Source: Veillonella denticariosi JCM 15641 (GTDB lineage Bacteria > Bacillota > Negativicutes > Veillonellales > Veillonellaceae). From it: a stretch of 64,000 bases of DNA. The DNA is taken from assembly GCF_002959855.1 (NCBI RefSeq), contig NZ_PPDB01000007.1, forward strand, positions 434,001 through 498,000. Direction: 5' to 3'. Shown here piece by piece: positions 40,284-48,471 of the stretch. Both the position numbers and the translations under genes were made by a program. The notes below the pieces were generated by a model. It was not told the origin of the DNA. It made no database searches and worked only from the letters and a program-made list of their open reading frames with translations. How positions within the stretch are numbered: position 1 is the first letter of the stretch; each line of letters opens with the position of its first letter.

Positions 40284-41495
40284 TTATTCATAATGTAATG
40301 CATCAATAGGGTTCAATTTAGCCGCTTTACGGGCAGGGTAAATACCGAAGATTAACCCGATAGCCATGGAGAAGCCGAAGGATAAGAAAATCGTCGGAAC
40401 GGATATAACCGTATGCATACCGGATGCCGTACCGATCAATTTAGATACGCCGATACCGAAGGCAATACCAATGAGACCACCCATCAAACTGATAACGACG
40501 GCCTCGATTAAGAACTGTGTAACAATTACGCTGTACGTCGCCCCCAGAGCCTTACGTATACCGATTTCTCGAGTACGCTCCGTTACGGATACAAGCATGA
40601 TGTTCATGATGCCGATACCGCCTACTACGAGCGAAATCGCCGCTACAGCACCTAAGAACAATGTAAATGTCCCGGTTGTCTCAGCTACTGTTTCCATAAT
40701 AGATTTCATATTTTGAACATTAAAATCATCCAAATTCGTATCCTTAATATTATGACGAACACGTAATAAATTTTCTATATCCGCCTGTAATCTATCGATA
40801 CCGTCATCATCCTTAGCTACAACATACAACATACGTAGGTAGTCAACACCTTCCACGCGTTCCATTGCCGTTGTATAAGGTATTAATATCGTATCATCTT
40901 GGTCATTACCCATTGAGCCGTTCCCTTTACTATTGAGGACTCCGATAACACGGAACGGGATGTTTTTAACCCGAATCTCCTGTCCGACAGGGTCTTCGTC
41001 GGCAAATAGATTTTTCACCACCGTCTGACCTACAACCGCTACACGTTCACGGTTTTTTACATTCTTATCGGAGAAAAAACGACCGGATGCCATTGACCAG
41101 TTATTTACATCCTGAAAGTTCGAGTTAACGCCTGACACGGATGTGGTCCAGTTTTTATTCTGATAAATCACCACATACGAATTATTAGTCATCGGACTGA
41201 CAGCTTTCACACCGTCTAGCTTGGCAATCGCTTCATAGTCGGATATTTTTAAGGACTTCATGGACCCTGCCGAAGGTCTAACCCCCGGGGTACGTGCAGC
41301 CCCCGGCATAACTACCAGTAAATTGGAACCCAAACTGGAAATAGACTCTTGAATGTTCTGCTTTACACCATTACCGATTGATACCAATGCAATAACGGCG
41401 GCTACACCGATGATAATACCCAGCATGGTCAATATAGACCGCATTTTATTAGCGACCAAGGAGGCCCAAGCCATTAAGAAACTTTCTCTATACAT
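40284..41495 (-). CDS. ABC transporter permease, MacB/FtsX type
   Basis: A 403-residue membrane protein with one N-terminal helix (about 15-45), a MacB periplasmic core domain (about 50-240) and three C-terminal helices (about 280-400) in the FtsX fold. This layout is that of type VII, mechanotransmission ABC systems. The typical IGIRKALGAT coupling-helix motif lies near residue 315. It works with the ATPase gene that overlaps it by eight bases and the adaptor upstream. Substrates of such systems include antibiotics, peptides, siderophores or lipoproteins; none can be named here. Confidence 0.93.
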   Translation of the reverse strand: MYRESFLMAWASLVANKMRSILTMLGIIIGVAAVIALVSIGNGVKQNIQESISSLGSNLLVVMPGAARTPGVRPSAGSMKSLKISDYEAIAKLDGVKAVSPMTNNSYVVIYQNKNWTTSVSGVNSNFQDVNNWSMASGRFFSDKNVKNRERVAVVGQTVVKNLFADEDPVGQEIRVKNIPFRVIGVLNSKGNGSMGNDQDDTILIPYTTAMERVEGVDYLRMLYVVAKDDDGIDRLQADIENLLRVRHNIKDTNLDDFNVQNMKSIMETVAETTGTFTLFLGAVAAISLVVGGIGIMNIMLVSVTERTREIGIRKALGATYSVIVTQFLIEAVVISLMGGLIGIAFGIGVSKLIGTASGMHTVISVPTIFLSFGFSMAIGLIFGIYPARKAAKLNPIDALHYE

Positions 41496-42210
41496 GAGGC
41501 ACCTCCTCTACCGGAGTCATATTTGAATTAATCGAATCCTCCACAATTATTCCATCTTTGAGAACAACATTACGACTTGCATACGTTGCAATATCCGGTT
41601 CATGCGTTACGAGAATAATTGTTCGCCCTTCAGCATGAAGGCCACGAAAAATATTCATGACATCGATGGTCGACTTGGAATCGAGATTCCCTGTGGGCTC
41701 ATCGGCCATAATGATTGAAGGGTCATTCGCCAACGCACGGGCAATGGCAACACGTTGTCGTTGCCCACCAGATAATTCGGACGGCAAGTGATCCATACGG
41801 TCTCCGAGGCCGACGGATTGTAATAACAAAGAAGCCCGCTCATTTCGATTTTTCTTGCCTACACCAGCATAAATCATAGGCAATGCCACATTTTCAAGAG
41901 CTGTTAATTTTGTTAGCAGATTAAAACTTTGGAATACAAAACCGATCTGTTTATTTCGCACAAACGCCAATTCATCATCGGATAAGGTGGCAACCTCATC
42001 ACCATTAAGACGATAAGAACCGGTCGTAGGGCGGTCCAAACAGCCGAGAATATTCATAAAGGTGGATTTACCGGAACCAGATGGCCCCATGATGGATATA
42101 AACTCGCCCTTATTGACAAGTAAATCAATGCCATGCAAAACAGGAACTGATAATTTGCCATTCACATAGGTCTTTGTAATCCCTTGTATATCAATTACTG
42201 ATTGATTCAT
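41488..42210 (-). CDS. ABC transporter ATPase, MacB/LolD type
   Basis: A 240-residue ATPase. Walker [10 protein letters not shown], the Q-loop in FVFQSFNLL, the signature [15 protein letters not shown], Walker [13 protein letters not shown] and the H-loop VTHE are intact. The LolD-type insertion after Walker A ([15 protein letters not shown]) is present. Start ATG 42210 with AAGG five bases before; an in-frame GTG six bases upstream is less likely. It energises the downstream permease. Confidence 0.95.
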   Translation of the reverse strand: MNQSVIDIQGITKTYVNGKLSVPVLHGIDLLVNKGEFISIMGPSGSGKSTFMNILGCLDRPTTGSYRLNGDEVATLSDDELAFVRNKQIGFVFQSFNLLTKLTALENVALPMIYAGVGKKNRNERASLLLQSVGLGDRMDHLPSELSGGQRQRVAIARALANDPSIIMADEPTGNLDSKSTIDVMNIFRGLHAEGRTIILVTHEPDIATYASRNVVLKDGIIVEDSINSNMTPVEEVPHV

Positions 42211-42222
42211 AAGCACCTTCTC

Positions 42223-43305
42223 TTAGAATGGTCCGCCTACATTACTCTTTGGTGCGGTCACATCACCGCTCACGATGATTTCGTCACCTTCAGACAAGCC
42301 TTTGAGAATTTGTACATTCGTATCTCCGGTTACGCCGGTAGATACAGCTGTTCTCACAGGTTGACCATCTTTAATAACATATACATATTCCCCTTGCTTA
42401 TCAGTACGTACAGCTGTTAGAGGAACAACTAATGTATTCTTTATATCATCCCCGAAAATAGTGGCCCTCGCTGTCATTGTCGGCAAGAAATTACCCGCTA
42501 TATCCTGAGGTATGGCAACTTTTACGGTATAGTACACTACACTCGTACTGGTTTTGCCTAATTCACCCTTTGTACCTTTAGCAATTTCAGATACATAGCC
42601 CGTAAAAGTCTCACCAGGTTTGGAGTCGACTGTAAACTCAACACGCGATCCGTTTTTAATATTTCCAATATCCGTTTCGTCCACTGTGAGATAAATTTCT
42701 AAATTAGATAAATCGGCAATCGTGGCGATAATCATCTGTGTCGAAATCCCCGTACTAATCGTTTGGCCCGCCTTCAAAGGGGTACCCACAACGGTACCGG
42801 CCATCGGAGCCGTAATGGTGGCATCGCTCAAATCAGCTACAGCTTTATCATATACAGACTTAGCACGTTCATAGTCAGTAACGGAATCATCATATTTCTG
42901 TTGTGCAATCGCATTCTGATCAACCAAGGCTTTATAACGATTCATATCAAGTTCAGCCTTTGACATTGCTGCACGTGCATCGTCGACAGTGGCTTGTAAT
43001 TGACGCGTATCAATATACGCAATAACCTGACCGGCTGTAACTTGGTCATTTTCCTTAACCAATACTGATTCAAGCTTGCCGGCTACATTTGTGGATACAT
43101 CTACATAGTTGACAGGATTAATTGTCCCTGTTGCGGAAATACTTGTTTTAACATCACCTTTTTCAACTTTACCCGTAGTATATAGTTTTTGTGATTGACT
43201 CGCATCATCGCTGTTAATGTAGTAATAAACACCGCCACCGAGTACACATAGTACTACAGCACCGGTAATAATACGTTTGCGATGTTTTCTAAAAAATTCT
43301 TTCAT
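42223..43305 (-). CDS. Periplasmic adaptor protein, MacA/HlyD type
   Basis: A 360-residue membrane-fusion protein. It has a basic N-terminus and one membrane anchor (about 9-28), a split biotinyl-lipoyl domain (VDVSTNVAGKLESVLVKEND and ITAPMAGTVVGTPLKAGQ), a helical hairpin between (about 95-150, with NAIAQQKYDDS), a beta-barrel and a C-terminal membrane-proximal domain. ATG 43305 with GGAG six bases before is preferred to the ATG at 43347. It links the MacB-like ABC pair to the outer envelope. No TolC-like outer-membrane gene is adjacent, so that partner must be elsewhere or absent. Confidence 0.93.
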   Translation of the reverse strand: MKEFFRKHRKRIITGAVVLCVLGGGVYYYINSDDASQSQKLYTTGKVEKGDVKTSISATGTINPVNYVDVSTNVAGKLESVLVKENDQVTAGQVIAYIDTRQLQATVDDARAAMSKAELDMNRYKALVDQNAIAQQKYDDSVTDYERAKSVYDKAVADLSDATITAPMAGTVVGTPLKAGQTISTGISTQMIIATIADLSNLEIYLTVDETDIGNIKNGSRVEFTVDSKPGETFTGYVSEIAKGTKGELGKTSTSVVYYTVKVAIPQDIAGNFLPTMTARATIFGDDIKNTLVVPLTAVRTDKQGEYVYVIKDGQPVRTAVSTGVTGDTNVQILKGLSEGDEIIVSGDVTAPKSNVGGPF

Positions 43306-43355
43306 TCTTATCTCCTTATAGAAAAATGAAGAACTGATTATATTCATGAGAATCT

Positions 43356-43372
43356 ATAGCCAATCAGGCTAT
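43356..43372. promoter_or_regulatory. Inverted repeat in the exporter operon leader
   Basis: ATAGCC-AATCA-GGCTAT lies between the predicted start point and the adaptor ATG. Position and symmetry suggest an operator for an unknown repressor or a small RNA hairpin; no regulator gene is adjacent. Confidence 0.35.
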
Positions 43373-43390
43373 GTCTATCGGTTTTAATCA

Positions 43391-43419
43391 ATTATACAGT
43401 ACTATTGACTTTTACACAA
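43391..43419 (-). promoter_or_regulatory. Promoter of the MacA-LolD-MacB operon
   Basis: Minus strand TTGTGT (43419-43414), 17-base spacer, perfect TATAAT (43396-43391). Confidence 0.75.
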
Positions 43420-43457
43420 TATAATTTTATTGAGATAAAAAATGACCCTTCGAGCCA

Positions 43458-44417
43458 TTAACTACTTAAAATAGACAACAAAGTATATTGTTCTTCATTG
43501 ATTGGAAACTGCAATTTTTCCGCTTCCTTATAAGATATAGTACGAATATGACCATCAATATACCCGATTAAACGATTATCTACGCCGCTCATCAATGTAT
43601 TAATACATACCTCACTCATACGGGCGGCTAAAATCGCATCAAATGCGGAAGGTCCGCCACCACGTTGTAAATAACCTAGAACAGTCAAACTCGGGTCAAA
43701 TTCCGTATGATTTTTTATAAATTCTTTTACTTCGCCACTTTTGTAGGCACCTTCTGCCACAAGTATAACGCTATACTCCTTACCTCGCAATTGAGTTTCC
43801 TTCAAATGGCGGCAAACTTCATGAAGCGGCATCGGATTCTCAGGTACCAGAACGATTTCAGCGCCACATGCAATCCCGGACTGCAAAGCAATATGTCCGG
43901 CCTTGCGGCCCATTACTTCCACAATGGCTACCCGCTCATGAGAGTTCGATGTATCGCGGATATGCCCGACCGCATCAACAACAGTATTCAGTGCCGTATC
44001 AAATCCGATGGTATATTGCGTACCGCCCATATCATTATCAATAGTACAAGGAATTGTCATCGTTGACATACCGTGTCTTGATAAGCCCTGTGCACCGCGC
44101 ATGGAACCGTCACCACCTATGACGATCAGATGATCGATACCATGACGCTTCAATATTTGATAAGCGTTCTCTTGCAAAGATTCATCTTGAAACTCAGGAT
44201 ACCTTGCCGTTTTAAGCATTGTACCGCCCTGAGTGATAATTCCGCCAACATCGCGAGCCTGTAGAGGGAATATAGCCTCTTGTATAATGCCAAGATACCC
44301 CCGTTCAATGCCGAATACTTGAAAACCTTCATGGATTGCTTTTCTTGTAACGGCCCGAATGGCGGCGTTCATTCCCGGTGCGTCTCCACCGCTTGTTAAT
44401 ATTGCGATTTTTCTCAT
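43458..44417 (-). CDS. pfkA: 6-phosphofructokinase family protein
   Basis: A 319-residue PFK of standard bacterial length. The start ATG 44417 (MRKIAILTSGGDAPGMNAA) has GAGGGGG eight bases before it; an in-frame start 135 bases upstream would lie far inside the preceding gene. The catalytic TIDND (Asp near 127), GGDGS, RDTSNSHER and EVMGRKAGH motifs are present. The residue before TIDND, usually Gly in ATP-PFK and Lys in PPi-PFK (E. coli position 124), is Cys here (IPCTIDND), and the following IKGTD is MGGTQ. The first 89 bases overlap the kinase-like gene upstream. The reaction is probably fructose-6-phosphate phosphorylation, but the phosphoryl donor and control may differ. Confidence 0.92.
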   Translation of the reverse strand: MRKIAILTSGGDAPGMNAAIRAVTRKAIHEGFQVFGIERGYLGIIQEAIFPLQARDVGGIITQGGTMLKTARYPEFQDESLQENAYQILKRHGIDHLIVIGGDGSMRGAQGLSRHGMSTMTIPCTIDNDMGGTQYTIGFDTALNTVVDAVGHIRDTSNSHERVAIVEVMGRKAGHIALQSGIACGAEIVLVPENPMPLHEVCRHLKETQLRGKEYSVILVAEGAYKSGEVKEFIKNHTEFDPSLTVLGYLQRGGGPSAFDAILAARMSEVCINTLMSGVDNRLIGYIDGHIRTISYKEAEKLQFPINEEQYTLLSILSS

Positions 44418-45027
44418 ATCCATTACCCCCTCGTGGTATATCTTGTTTGGATATAGCATCTGATGGAATTGTATTATCTTTGGATCGACGCCTTGCTTTA
44501 AATTGTACCGCAGATGTTTCGAGCGCCTTTTCGATTCGCTGCATAAAATCAAAAGTTCGACCGTTTGTCGTATCTAATACATAGTCACACTGTTTATATA
44601 CAGGTTTCCAGGATTGTATCATGGTATGAACAAAAGAATTCACATTTGTATAATCCATCGTCGGTCGTTTACCGATACGGCGATTAACACGACTTACAAT
44701 ACGAAATTGTGCTGCGCGAATACCGATGATATAGGAATATTTTTTCAATATCTTTAACGTACGATGTTCTATCGGAAAGTTTCCGCCTACTGAAATAACA
44801 GCTTCATGGTATAAGCATACCTTTTTTAAAACATCCATTTCAGCACGGCGAAATGCTTTTTCTCCGATTTTTTTATAAATATCTGCAATGGGCAAGCCAA
44901 AACGATCTTCCAATACGCGATCGGTATCTACGAATTGCCAGCCTTTTCGTTCCGCCAGATTGCGACCGAAGTGACTTTTTCCACTTCCCATAGAACCGAT
45001 GAGCATAATATTTCGTTTAATTATCAT
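44329..45027 (-). CDS. Shikimate-kinase-like P-loop protein
   Basis: A 232-residue protein. The first 165 residues align with AroK: KRNIMLIGSMGSGKSHFGR (Walker A), DTD at the substrate-site Asp, FRRAE with the substrate-binding Arg (R58 equivalent), and the lid KRPTM. However the GGG of the substrate site reads GGN (ISVGGNFP), and the Arg of the C-terminal RNPLY motif (R136 equivalent) appears replaced by Trp (SWKPVY). A basic extension of about 60 residues (KARRRSKDN onward) follows, much of it encoded in the overlap with pfkA. It may be a diverged family member with another substrate. ATG 45027 has AAGGGG ten bases before it. Confidence 0.75.
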   Translation of the reverse strand: MIIKRNIMLIGSMGSGKSHFGRNLAERKGWQFVDTDRVLEDRFGLPIADIYKKIGEKAFRRAEMDVLKKVCLYHEAVISVGGNFPIEHRTLKILKKYSYIIGIRAAQFRIVSRVNRRIGKRPTMDYTNVNSFVHTMIQSWKPVYKQCDYVLDTTNGRTFDFMQRIEKALETSAVQFKARRRSKDNTIPSDAISKQDIPRGGNGYEKNRNINKRWRRTGNERRHSGRYKKSNP

Positions 45028-45060
45028 GTATAGTGAGCCCCTTATCATTTCATATCTTTC

Positions 45061-45088
45061 ATTTTACTATAATTCCATGTAAAAACAA
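45061..45088 (-). promoter_or_regulatory. Possible promoter of the aroK-like/pfkA pair
   Basis: Minus strand TTGTTT (45088-45083), 16-base spacer, TAAAAT (45066-45061), directly after the pilus-operon terminator. Confidence 0.4.
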
Positions 45089-45126
45089 AGATAGACCCTT
45101 TGGATATAACTCACCAGGGTCTATTT
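45082..45126 (-). terminator. Terminator of the pilus operon
   Basis: Minus strand ATAGACCCT pairs with AGGGTCTAT across a 16-base loop, followed by CTTTGTTTTT. It lies about 60 bases after the last pilus gene. Confidence 0.75.
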
Positions 45127-45181
45127 CTATTCATTATCTATAAAATTATAATAACATAAACGAATGAAAAAAGGCTTGAGT

Positions 45182-45682
45182 CTATTTATCGGACTTTATC
45201 ATACATTGCACATATACAACATTGCCCTTCCGCTCAATATCTGCTATTTCTATATGATGTTGAGATTCTGCTTTCTCGACTGAATTCAACCAATTAAATA
45301 GACTTTCCGTACTGCCCAGCAACGTTAATTCCAGCATCTTTTCATGTTCCACCGTACTCACAATCATTAAGGGTTCGCCTCGCAAAGATTCCAATATCTG
45401 TTCATAAGACGTATCTTCATATTGAAACCGCATCAATAACTCGGCCTCTTTAGAGGTTAAATAATCAGATTTAACCTGCATATTTATAGTATATAACTCC
45501 ATCTGCTCCGCTATGGAATATTGATGATTATAAAAATATACATATCCATATAGACAGACTCCGCTAAGGATTATCCAAAGCAGAAGCGCTCCCATGATTT
45601 TCTCCACCGGTAGCGTTGTGCTCGCCTTCAGATCCATCCATATGGAATGTATATTTTCCTTTATTCGCTTTAACTGTTCCAT
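45182..45682 (-). CDS. PilO/GspM-like pilus assembly protein
   Basis: A 166-residue bitopic membrane protein. A basic, amphipathic N-terminus (about 1-28) precedes one transmembrane helix (about 32-52), a coiled-coil-like stretch and a small alpha/beta domain (about 90-165) like the ferredoxin-like fold of PilO/GspM. Family identity is inferred from architecture and from its place after the PilN-like gene, since primary sequence is poorly conserved. Two starts compete: ATG 45682, which retains the GspM-like basic region but overlaps pilN by 119 bases, and ATG 45592, which has a strong GGAG six bases before it. Last gene of the operon. Confidence 0.7.
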   Translation of the reverse strand: MEQLKRIKENIHSIWMDLKASTTLPVEKIMGALLLWIILSGVCLYGYVYFYNHQYSIAEQMELYTINMQVKSDYLTSKEAELLMRFQYEDTSYEQILESLRGEPLMIVSTVEHEKMLELTLLGSTESLFNWLNSVEKAESQHHIEIADIERKGNVVYVQCMIKSDK

Positions 45683-46142
45683 GACACTCAATTTTCGTCA
45701 ATCGATGTTGAACATTATCCAAAAAAGCTCGACACCGTTCATCACTTATGCCCTCTCCATCAATGGATATATGCCCATTCTTATACGCAAGATGATTTAA
45801 ACTTATTTCTTGATTCATCGCCAGATCTAATATACAAATTATAACGGCATTATGTGAAAAACCTTTATCGCGTTGCAATATTTGATTACGCAAAGACATT
45901 ACCGTATCATACTTTTGCCGTACGTCCACATACTGTCTATTATTTTTCACATCACACCACTGACCTACCTGATTCCGATAAGACTGATATGAAGTGATAC
46001 ATAAATAGATCGATATACAGCCTAACAGGAAAAATACAACACTTAATATATACCCTAAATATCGATACCTATGCCAAAAACTGTGCCATTGCAAAGAACG
46101 GGGCATAAGATTGATTAATTCATTATTACCATCCCTGACCAA
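45564..46142 (-). CDS. PilN-like pilus assembly protein
   Basis: A 192-residue bitopic membrane protein. It begins with the cytoplasmic stretch NNELINLMPRSL, which resembles the INLLP motif of PilN that binds PilM. A transmembrane helix follows (about 28-50), then a coiled coil (about 55-90) and an alpha/beta domain (about 95-165), ending in a Gly/Glu/His-rich tail encoded in the overlap with the next gene. The likely start is TTG 46142, overlapping the PilM-like gene by 17 bases. Together with the PilM- and PilO-like neighbours it would form the inner-membrane alignment complex of the pilus. Confidence 0.75.
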   Translation of the reverse strand: MVRDGNNELINLMPRSLQWHSFWHRYRYLGYILSVVFFLLGCISIYLCITSYQSYRNQVGQWCDVKNNRQYVDVRQKYDTVMSLRNQILQRDKGFSHNAVIICILDLAMNQEISLNHLAYKNGHISIDGEGISDERCRAFLDNVQHRLTKIECHGTVKANKGKYTFHMDGSEGEHNATGGENHGSASALDNP

Positions 46143-46980
46143 TCCACTTTAACCCCCTTGCCGCCATGCCTATGGCCATATCCCAATCAAGACATCCGAT
46201 CTGGCATCGATTCCGGCCACGTCCTAACAATAGCAGAGGTATATATTCTATATCACCATACATATCTACAATAGAATTCAATTCACGCCATTTCTCCGTA
46301 GTAAGGTCTTCAGTTCCATAAAAATGAACTCCTTTAATTTCATCTATACCGAACTGCTGTAATTTCTCCTCGAGTCTTAAAATAGCCTCTTTTATATCTG
46401 ATTCCGTTATAGGAACGATAACGTCCTGTACAGATACATCCTTCCACCAAGCCCATAAATGCATACCTTCCGGCTCTACAATCCCGGTTATGATTCCACT
46501 GCGTTGCATATAACTGTAACATATCGGTATAGGCCACCCATCAATAACATCTACCGGCGCATACGTATCCCGTATCCCCTGCTTCAATAACTCCAAATCA
46601 TGCCGATCAACAGCCACCATGAACATGTAATAATTATGTCGTGGATATTCTCGACGACATGCATCCATTTGAAAGCAATCGCCATCAAAATCAAAATAGT
46701 CATCCACATTCCATTTAATAAATTCCTTCACATCAAAATCATGCGGATCATAAGCGGCCATATGCATTTGTGTCTTTATATCCGCAACAATACTATACTC
46801 TCCGTCATCTAAATCATAAGTTTCAATAAAATTTGCTACATCTTCATCAATGGAGCCGGTTCGTTTCATTTCAAGCGCATCGGTAATTACCATGGTTTTA
46901 TTTTCAATATGTGCCGTTACACCGACGATTCTCTCATCGGTTACACATAGTCCCGCATGGACCTTTTTCTTTTCTTTCAT
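46126..46980 (-). CDS. Divergent PilM-like protein
   Basis: A 284-residue soluble protein just before the PilN-like gene. The N-terminus (HAGLCVTDERIVGVTAHIENKTMVITDALEMKRTG) has the beta-strand layout of the actin-like PilM/GspL cytoplasmic domain. It is acidic and Trp-rich in the middle, and the usual ATP-binding motifs of PilM cannot be seen, so it may not bind nucleotide. Its identity rests mainly on order (pilM-pilN-pilO) and length. AGGAG lies before ATG 46980. A family-level search with structure prediction would decide. Confidence 0.6.
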   Translation of the reverse strand: MKEKKKVHAGLCVTDERIVGVTAHIENKTMVITDALEMKRTGSIDEDVANFIETYDLDDGEYSIVADIKTQMHMAAYDPHDFDVKEFIKWNVDDYFDFDGDCFQMDACRREYPRHNYYMFMVAVDRHDLELLKQGIRDTYAPVDVIDGWPIPICYSYMQRSGIITGIVEPEGMHLWAWWKDVSVQDVIVPITESDIKEAILRLEEKLQQFGIDEIKGVHFYGTEDLTTEKWRELNSIVDMYGDIEYIPLLLLGRGRNRCQIGCLDWDMAIGMAARGLKWIGQGW

Positions 46981-46989
46981 ATGTTCTCC

Positions 46990-47397
46990 TCAGTATGGTT
47001 TTATAGAAACTACATGCATATGATGATTTGTATCAACCGTAACATACATATGAATTCGACTGCTAATTTCATACGATTTTATCCTGCCGTAACTGATTAC
47101 ATGTCGTGGTATATCTTTACGCTTATCAGCCTCAATATAAATCGTGCAATCCTTATCATCAACAACCGATAACGGCTCATTAAAATCCCATCCATTCCCG
47201 GATTTACAATAGCCGACAAACCAGTGTGCTCCCCGTTCAGCTGCATAATGAGCCTCTTCAAGATGTAATTCATCCATTGTATTACTTTCACATATTTGAC
47301 CTATATGAAGCCCGGTAAAAGCCACCAGCAATAAAAAAGTCATCGATAATATAGCCACATATGTAATGAATCCCGCATTATAAGTCTCTGTGTTCAC
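46990..47397 (-). CDS. Minor pilin-like protein (ComGG/PilX-like)
   Basis: A 135-residue protein with an N-terminal hydrophobic helix after a Gly-Phe junction (ETYNAG then FITYVAILSMTFLLL), which looks like a prepilin cleavage site. Residue 5 after the cut is Val rather than Glu. The rest is a small domain with three Cys. I choose GTG 47397 (GAGGG five bases before; overlap of 20 bases with the previous gene); in-frame ATG codons at 47415-47418 are alternatives. Position after three other minor pilins suggests a tip or initiation role like ComGG or PilX. Family uncertain. Confidence 0.6.
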   Translation of the reverse strand: MNTETYNAGFITYVAILSMTFLLLVAFTGLHIGQICESNTMDELHLEEAHYAAERGAHWFVGYCKSGNGWDFNEPLSVVDDKDCTIYIEADKRKDIPRHVISYGRIKSYEISSRIHMYVTVDTNHHMHVVSIKPY

Positions 47398-47965
47398 TAT
47401 CGCCCTCGTTCTCATCATGTATATACCAATTAAATATCGTCCCTCGACCTGTAGCCACTTCATAACCGGCTATACCGCCATAGCCCTCGGTATATGATTT
47501 TTCTTTAGCAAACCGATTATTAATGAACCAATGTAAATGAACCACACCGTACTCATCCATCGCAAATCCTTTATCCCGCGTATGATCTAAATGTCTTTTA
47601 TCCGCAGTTCCGATAATGCGACTACCGCTGACAGGTTGTAAACTGCCGTCCGTTAGTTTACGATACAATGCATGTCGACGAATAACGAATGTAGTTCTTT
47701 TATTATCATGAATCATAAGGCTTTGATTGGCATCCTCAACCGTTACAGGAGCCTTATTCCACATTATATGGGCTACTACCATACGTCGTGTATAACGACC
47801 ATCCTCCATCATCGATACACTATCAAGCAGCTTGGCATCCCACATGACAGCATAGAATATGACGCTCAACAGAATCGACAATATAATTGTAGAGATGGTT
47901 ATACTGATAACAGTTGAGTATAAAATAAAGCCTGCTTGTTTATTTTTTTTTAAGACCCTTCTCAT
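47378..47965 (-). CDS. Minor pilin-like protein (PilW/ComGF-like)
   Basis: A 195-residue protein with a short basic leader (MRRVLKKNKQAG) and a prepilin-like hydrophobic helix starting FILYSTVIS. The residue at mature position 5 is Ser, not the usual Glu. The helix (about 13-40) is followed by a mostly beta domain with a C-terminal section rich in Gly and Tyr (YTEGYGGIAGYEV). Size and location recall PilW or GspJ/ComGF. The ribosome site is weak (AAGTATT). Confidence 0.65.
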   Translation of the reverse strand: MRRVLKKNKQAGFILYSTVISITISTIILSILLSVIFYAVMWDAKLLDSVSMMEDGRYTRRMVVAHIMWNKAPVTVEDANQSLMIHDNKRTTFVIRRHALYRKLTDGSLQPVSGSRIIGTADKRHLDHTRDKGFAMDEYGVVHLHWFINNRFAKEKSYTEGYGGIAGYEVATGRGTIFNWYIHDENEGDSEHRDL

Positions 47966-48042
47966 AATACTTACAATTCATATATGCATCCTTTCAAGAA
48001 TATAATTCATATCCATACAACTCATAGGTTATATACCTAGTT

Positions 48043-48471
48043 TCAATGTTCAATATCCGTACACAATGTATAAACAATGTGTCCGTTATCTAACGCCTGT
48101 ACGGTTATATGCTGCATAGGAACACCTTTTATATCAATAAGCGCAGCACCTTTTCTGTAAGTTATGTTCATCCCGTTACTGATAATAAACTGTGACGGAT
48201 AATCTCCGGCGGTAACATGTCCCGTTTTATAATATTCACACTTAGCCTCCTCCAAATATGTAAGAGTATCTTGCAAAATATGATCCCAATAGTAAGCCCG
48301 TTGAACAGAAAGACTTGCTAACCAGAACACGGACAATACGACGGGCAAAATAAATAGGATGATCATGGCTGATGCAAGTGCATCTCCATATAGAAAACCC
48401 GAATCAGTGAATTTCCTCCCACCGTATACGCCCCGTTTGTACAGATATCCAGATGCGATTTTTCTCACCAC
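48043..48471 (-). CDS. Minor pilin-like protein with Asp at position 5
   Basis: A 142-residue protein. The 25-residue leader (MVRKIASGYLYKR onward) ends in DSG, followed by FLYGDALASAMIILFIL, a prepilin-like junction with Asp in place of Glu5. A short soluble domain of about 90 residues follows. GTG 48471 has AAGGA at a suitable distance and lies inside the end of the GspH-like gene (68-base overlap). It likely corresponds to ComGE or PilV/GspI. Identification depends on the N-terminal pattern and operon position. Confidence 0.65.
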   Translation of the reverse strand: MVRKIASGYLYKRGVYGGRKFTDSGFLYGDALASAMIILFILPVVLSVFWLASLSVQRAYYWDHILQDTLTYLEEAKCEYYKTGHVTAGDYPSQFIISNGMNITYRKGAALIDIKGVPMQHITVQALDNGHIVYTLCTDIEH

